From Xestospongia muta (taxonomy: Eukaryota; Porifera; Demospongiae; Haplosclerida; Petrosiidae): 64,000 nt of DNA. Shown here one piece after another: positions 59,795-64,000 of this stretch. The stretch's first letter is position 1; each line of letters opens with the position of its first letter. The translations under genes were made by a program, and so were the position numbers. The stretch spans positions 17,717,245 through 17,781,244 of the forward strand of contig OY848917.1 of the NCBI GenBank assembly GCA_963693285.1. The letters run 5' to 3'. Below the pieces are notes generated by a model. The model worked only from the letters and a program-made list of their open reading frames with translations. It did no database searches and was not told the DNA's origin.

Positions 59795-60550
59795 ATGGCA
59801 GATAGTGGCAATAGACGAGGCAGAAAGAAAGGACAAGGAGGGGGACGTGGACGTGGACAAAGTTCTAGTCAAGTAGCTGGAAGAACTAGAGGTAGAGGAC
59901 GAGGAGGATCTAACCATTATCATACAAGACAACCTGGTTTACATCAAGATGACCAATCAAGACCTTCCTCCCAGCAAGACAGTAGAGGAACAAGAGGTAG
60001 TGATAGTGCCAGTCAAAGCTCAAGCATTGATAGAACAGTTAGTGAACAACCATCAAGAAATCAGTCATACCCAAATACACGTTCACAACAAAGAACACTG
60101 GAACCAGCTGTACCAATCCCTCCTACTGACACCAGACCAAGTGAGACAAGAAGACAACATATCAGTCAGACAGTCAGTACCTCTAGTCAGACTTCTTCCT
60201 TAAAGACTGACACTACAGGTGCTACTCCTACTGTAACTCAACCTCAGTCATCTCCAGTCTCTACTACACTTACTGGACATGATCCTCCTCCTCGTCCAGG
60301 GTTTGGAACAAAGGGACGTCCTATCCAATTAAGAACTAACCACTTTAAAATTGATCTTCCTCGTGGTAATATATACCACTATGATGTTAGTATTCAGCCT
60401 GGAAAATGTCCTCGTCAAATAAATCGTCAAGTTATAAAACAGATAGAAACCAAGTACAAAGATAAATTAGCAGGATGTAAATTAGCCTATGATGGTGTAG
60501 CAAATTTGTATACCTCAAAGCCACTCCCATCAGTCAATGGACAAAGTAGA
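59795..60550 (+). CDS. Argonaute, exon 1 (RG-rich N-terminus and N domain)
   Basis: The ATG at 59795 (AAACATGG context) opens 252 codons to a GTGAGT donor, phase 0. Residues about 5-45 are rich in RG/RGG (GGGRGRGQSS, RTRGRGRGGS). About 45-180 is a low-complexity S/T/Q/P linker. From about 178 the Argonaute N-domain begins (RPGFGTKGRPIQLRTNHFKI, then YHYDVSIQPGK). Argonautes bind small RNAs and silence target transcripts; the Ago rather than Piwi class is suggested by the RPGFGTKGRPI start. The gene runs through six exons to 62996 and continues beyond the window. Confidence 0.85.
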
Positions 60551-60896
60551 GTGAGTTATTATATTTATGTGTTAAATAATTATTTTTTATTAACTAAATG
60601 ACAAAAATATATTAAGCTAATCTAACAGTCTGTAAATAGAGAAAGATCATGTTACATATGAAAAATTGAATACAAGTCTGTTTACTGGAATATGTTCCCA
60701 TACTAAAATGAAAGACTTCTTCACTTTGATCTGGGACAAAACAAGATTTTATAAGTGACTATGACATATATAACTTACATTTGAGATTTAGTTATTTGCA
60801 TTTCATTTTAGCTGTCAAGTTTGTAATCTTATAAATTTTCTATAAACATTAAAGACCCATAGTAAACTTGTCTAATAATTTTTGTTTATCTCTTAG

Positions 60897-60950
60897 AGTG
60901 AATTGAAAATAACACTTCAAATTGAGAGAGAGAAGGAAAGAGAGTTTACA
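60897..60950 (+). CDS. Argonaute, exon 2
   Basis: The exon is 54 bp, phase 0, between TTAG and GTAAGT. It reads SELKITLQIEREKEREFT, part of the N domain beta-sheet. The pseudogene copy at 56640 supports it. Confidence 0.75.
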
Positions 60951-61115
60951 GTAAGTGGATATAAAGTACTTAGATTATATTATTATAATATATTAGTTTA
61001 TACCAGACGCAAATACTGCAATTTGATTGGCAAGCCTCAGGTTTTTATATTTATTAGTAACCTGTATAAAATACTATGGTAACACGATGTTATTGCATCT
61101 CCTAACTAAGTCACC

Positions 61116-61248
61116 TAGAGCCCTACGCGTCAGTTATTTAGTTGCTCAGTAACCCTTGAATTCAAAATAAGGCCCTCGCCTGCGGCTCCGGTATTATTTT
61201 GGAATTCTCGGGTTACTAAACAACTAAATAACCTTGCATAGGGCTCTA
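61116..61248. mobile_element. Foldback/MITE-like palindrome in Argonaute intron 2
   Basis: The arms TAGAGCCCTACGCG...GTTATTTAGTTG and the reversed right arm TAGAGCCCTATGCAAGGTTA pair over about 55 bp around a GC-richer centre (CTCGCCTGCGGCTCCGG). It is absent from the pseudogene's intron. Confidence 0.65.
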
Positions 61249-61404
61249 ACTATTACTTAATATTACCTCACCAGTACAAACTACTTATAACATCACATCT
61301 ACATATATATCTATATTAGGGTGATATGTTTGTACTACATGTAATATGAAGTGTTAGTATATCATACAAGATATTTTGTTCACAGTACACCTTCAATTTT
61401 ATAG

Positions 61405-61541
61405 GTATCACTTAAACTTGTTGCTACCATATTACTAGATGTTCTACAACAGTTATCAGTTATGAAGACAACTACATTAGACCAAACACAATCTGCTATT
61501 AATGCAATAGATGTTATATTAAGATGGATACCATCATTGAG
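61405..61541 (+). CDS. Argonaute, exon 3
   Basis: The 137-bp exon begins VSLKLVATILLDVLQQLSVM and ends AIDVILRWIPSL, the N-domain end typical of Ago proteins (ALDVVLR-like). It leaves two bases of a codon that exon 4 completes. Confidence 0.85.
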
Positions 61542-62065
61542 GTAAAGGAAAGTTAGTAATAGAGAAATACTTGTAAATGTCATATGATAAAGTGATGTTT
61601 GAAGATTAACAAGTTAACAATAGATCTTGTGTTGTTAATATTACTTATATTGGAAGCTTTACTCTATCTGCTTGTTAAGTATAGTGATATTAGTATACTT
61701 TTAAATACTGTTAATATCATAACAATTATTTCTTGCTGAAATTTATTTTTCTCAAAACAACAAAATATATGAATATTAAATTAACTTAATAATATGACAG
61801 AGAGGGAAACAACCTGAAAACAAAGTCACACATAATAAGTTACTATTGTGATTAAAAAACCAACAATTAGAATAATGAGATGTTGTGTACTTGTACACTA
61901 TATAAATACACTTGAATTTAAGGTACAATATATTGTGAAAAACTACTTCACTACAAATAGATGAATGACAGTACATTTTGTTTGATTGTTGTGTACAGTC
62001 ATACAATACTATCATGTAATATGTAAGGATGAGTATTATATGATTATCATTTTATTTTACTACAG

Positions 62066-62205
62066 GCTTACAAGTGTTGGTAGAAGTTTCTTTACTCAAC
62101 CTAGAGCTACTGAGTGTACTCCACTTGGTGGTGGGAGAGAAGTATGGTATGGTTATTATCAAAGTGTACGTCCTACCATGTGGTCAATGACACTGAATTT
62201 AGACT
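62066..62205 (+). CDS. Argonaute, exon 4 (L1 region)
   Basis: The 140-bp exon with CAG acceptor and GTAAGT donor reads [11 protein letters not shown], then [20 protein letters not shown] and WSMTLNLD. This is the highly conserved Argonaute L1 (DUF1785) signature. Confidence 0.9.
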
Positions 62206-62470
62206 GTAAGTTTATGTTGATTAAACCCTATAAATGATCATCTGTAAAATACTAATCATTTTACTTAAGTAGACAAAACACAACAGTGGTAGAAAAATGA
62301 TCTTTGTTTCAAAATTAATATTGTCAGTAGAAGAATGTATACAATTGATAGATGTCAATAGTCACATGTAACAAAATATATAACTCAAAACAATAACAGG
62401 ACTTCATAACATGTTATGTTAACTAGACATTATTATGTACATGTAAATGATGTATTGTCTACTTTTATAG

Positions 62471-62685
62471 TGTCAGCTACTGCCTTTTATAAAGAGCAAA
62501 GTGTTTTAAACTTTCTGAAATTATCAGTGGTGGACGTGGGGGTGGGGGTGGGCGTGGTCGAGAAGGAAGTAGAGGTAGAGGTGGGTATAGAGATGGACGA
62601 GGTGGAGCTAGAGGAGGATTTGAACCAAGTATTCCATCATCTTTATCAGATTCTGAAAGACGTCAGTTTGCAAAGGAAATTAAAG
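62471..62685 (+). CDS. Argonaute, exon 5 (PAZ start) with a -1 frame break and RGG insertion
   Basis: The first part reads SATAFYKEQSVLN in the frame set by exon 4. The second part, SGGRGGGGGRGREGSRGRGG up to SERRQFAKEIKG, is in the -1 frame, and only that frame continues into exon 6. The switch must occur near 62505-62518. The heptamer TTTAAAC (62505-62511) has the phasing of a classical -1 slippery site, and G runs follow at 62538-62552. In the upstream frame translation ends two codons into exon 6. A one-base deletion or assembly error is an equal alternative. The RG-rich stretch is about 30 residues long and lies within the PAZ start, where other Argonautes have a short linker. Confidence 0.7.
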
Positions 62686-62911
62686 GTTAACAACAACATT
62701 AATATAGTATTATTATAACACTCAATAATGGTCCTATTTATACATCATTGAAAGTTGACTAACACTATTAATATCATTGAGATCATTAGTACTGTAACAT
62801 TTAAGAGGATAAACTTGTACATATCCTTTTATGGTCAAACATTTACCAAATAAAACAACCAAGCAAAACAATTTACCATATTATTGAATGTGTTCACTCA
62901 TTGTGTTCTAG

Positions 62912-62996
62912 GACTAAAGGTGGAAGTAACACATCTTTCTTATCCTCGGAAATATAAAGTTAAAGATGTGACTCATGAACCAGCTTTAAGACTAAG
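62912..62996 (+). CDS. Argonaute, exon 6 (PAZ)
   Basis: The 85-bp exon between CTAG and GTATCT reads LKVEVTHLSYPRKYKVKDVT, then HEPALRLR. LKVEVTH and the RKYKV segment are PAZ-domain features. It leaves two bases for the next exon, which is beyond the window. Confidence 0.8.
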
Positions 62997-64000
62997 GTAT
63001 CTATTATATATTATAGCTAAAGTACTATATGTCATAGCAATCATTGAAGAAGGCAACTAGTAAATGTGATTTGTAAGGATCGTAATTATTAAAGTTTATC
63101 CTAAGATTATTTTAGTGGTAGATTGCTAAGCATGAAACTGGAGAGTTAGAAAAGCTATATTACTACTAAAAGATGTTTATGGAAGTCTGAGCTTTGGTGG
63201 TCAGTCACACCCAATTTGAAGCACACTATTAGTAATAATTAAATTCATAGGTTGCAATATTGCATTGGGAGTTGCTTTATAAGTGTTAATTTAATTTGCT
63301 AAGCTCAAAAGTTGCAAACAACTTTATTACAAAACATGATCTAAAACAATTTGGACCACCTGTCTCACATAGTGTGTCAGTTGAAATTCCTAAGTTTATA
63401 TAGTTCATACTAAAGGGTTAAATTAAAATGTATAGAATTACACAGAGTAATTCTAACAAACAAGCTAATAATAATGGTCCTTATGACCAAGAGTACATGA
63501 GCATTGTGAAGTGATGCAAACGAGTGTCCAACTCCCTTAACTAACTGTTGTCGAATCAAGGCTTAGAAGGTGTTTTGCATTTTAATAGCTTGTGGTCTGT
63601 AACATCTTAGTTAGTTGCACTTTAAATTGATAAAATTTAGTATAAGTACACGAAGCAACAACAACAGCTGAGACCAGGGCACTCCTGTTCAAGCTAGAGA
63701 TCTCATTGTTATATTCACATACAAGGTAACTCAAAAGTGTGCTGGTGTTCTACATGAACAAGCCAAAGTCCCTATTTCTTGTACCACACAGCAAGGAAAC
63801 CAAAGTGTTCATTACCCTTGTAATAGATGCAAAAATGTGGCAAAAAGCTCTCTGTAAGAACTCTAGTAACTTCTCTTGCCTGAGATTCATGTTCATGTAG
63901 AGCCAGAGAACTCGTCTTGTTGAACAAAGAGATATATGTTGTTCAACTGTTTCCGCATCTTAAAGGCAAAAGCCTCCATAGCCTCCAAGTCCAATTGTTT
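62997..64000. other. Argonaute intron and right edge
   Basis: No exon could be supported. The last 350 bp are less AT-rich and contain short open stretches on the minus strand (for example LDLEAMEAFAFKMRKQL) that may be a transposon remnant, but no family was recognised. Confidence 0.35.

Noticed and set aside
62416..62718. Open frame rich in VGVGVG and EVEVEV
   Set aside because: It is the unshifted frame across the G-rich RGG segment of the Argonaute exon and reads through a donor site; it does not continue the PAZ domain.
63640..64000. Possible transposon polyprotein remnant on the minus strand
   Set aside because: Only short frames were readable and no family motif could be named, so it was not called as a gene.

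Overview
The window looks like AT-rich, intron-rich genomic DNA from an invertebrate animal. A sponge-like early-branching metazoan is my best guess, from the ANK-ROC-COR-Death gene type, the small phase-0 ankyrin exons, a Penelope-like element and a BEL/Pao retrotransposon. No search was run, so the taxon is an inference. No bacterial features, rRNA or tRNA were seen.

Minus strand, about 53.4 kb down to 8.3 kb: one very long gene can be assembled exon by exon with matching splice phases. It has a six-codon first exon (53372-53389), 17 ankyrin-type exons (mostly exactly 99 bp, phase 0), one 2064-bp exon holding the last ankyrin repeat plus a ROC-type GTPase and COR-like region, then three exons (one of 18 nt) that lead through a Death domain to a stop at 8287. 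The model gives 1385 codons. The layout resembles DAPK1 without the kinase. A duplicate of the 3' half lies at about 1.0-4.85 kb. It keeps a 2-kb open frame but has lost at least two splice sites.

Inside the introns of this gene are: (i) four blocks of a roughly 145-bp tandem repeat (about 95 units, 32.7-49.1 kb), each unit carrying on the transcribed strand an AG-NNN-GTAAGT arrangement, so the array reads as mini-introns separated by three variable bases; (ii) a decayed BEL/Pao LTR retrotransposon (21526-27832) with a paralogous empty site at about 29.97 kb; (iii) tandemly multiplied ankyrin exons (13.2-17.3 kb); (iv) several inverted-repeat elements.

Between the duplicated 3' half and the main gene (4.85-6.81 kb) sits a scrambled Penelope-like element: the reverse transcriptase core is on the minus strand, while its N-terminal piece and the GIY-YIG endonuclease are joined on the plus strand.

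Plus strand, 54.4-63.0 kb: an Argonaute gene begins at 59795 and runs off the right end, preceded by two decayed Argonaute copies. Its fifth exon needs a -1 frame change to join the L1/PAZ parts. The heptamer TTTAAAC lies exactly at the switch point and a G-rich stretch follows, so programmed frameshifting, a one-base deletion and an assembly error are all possible.
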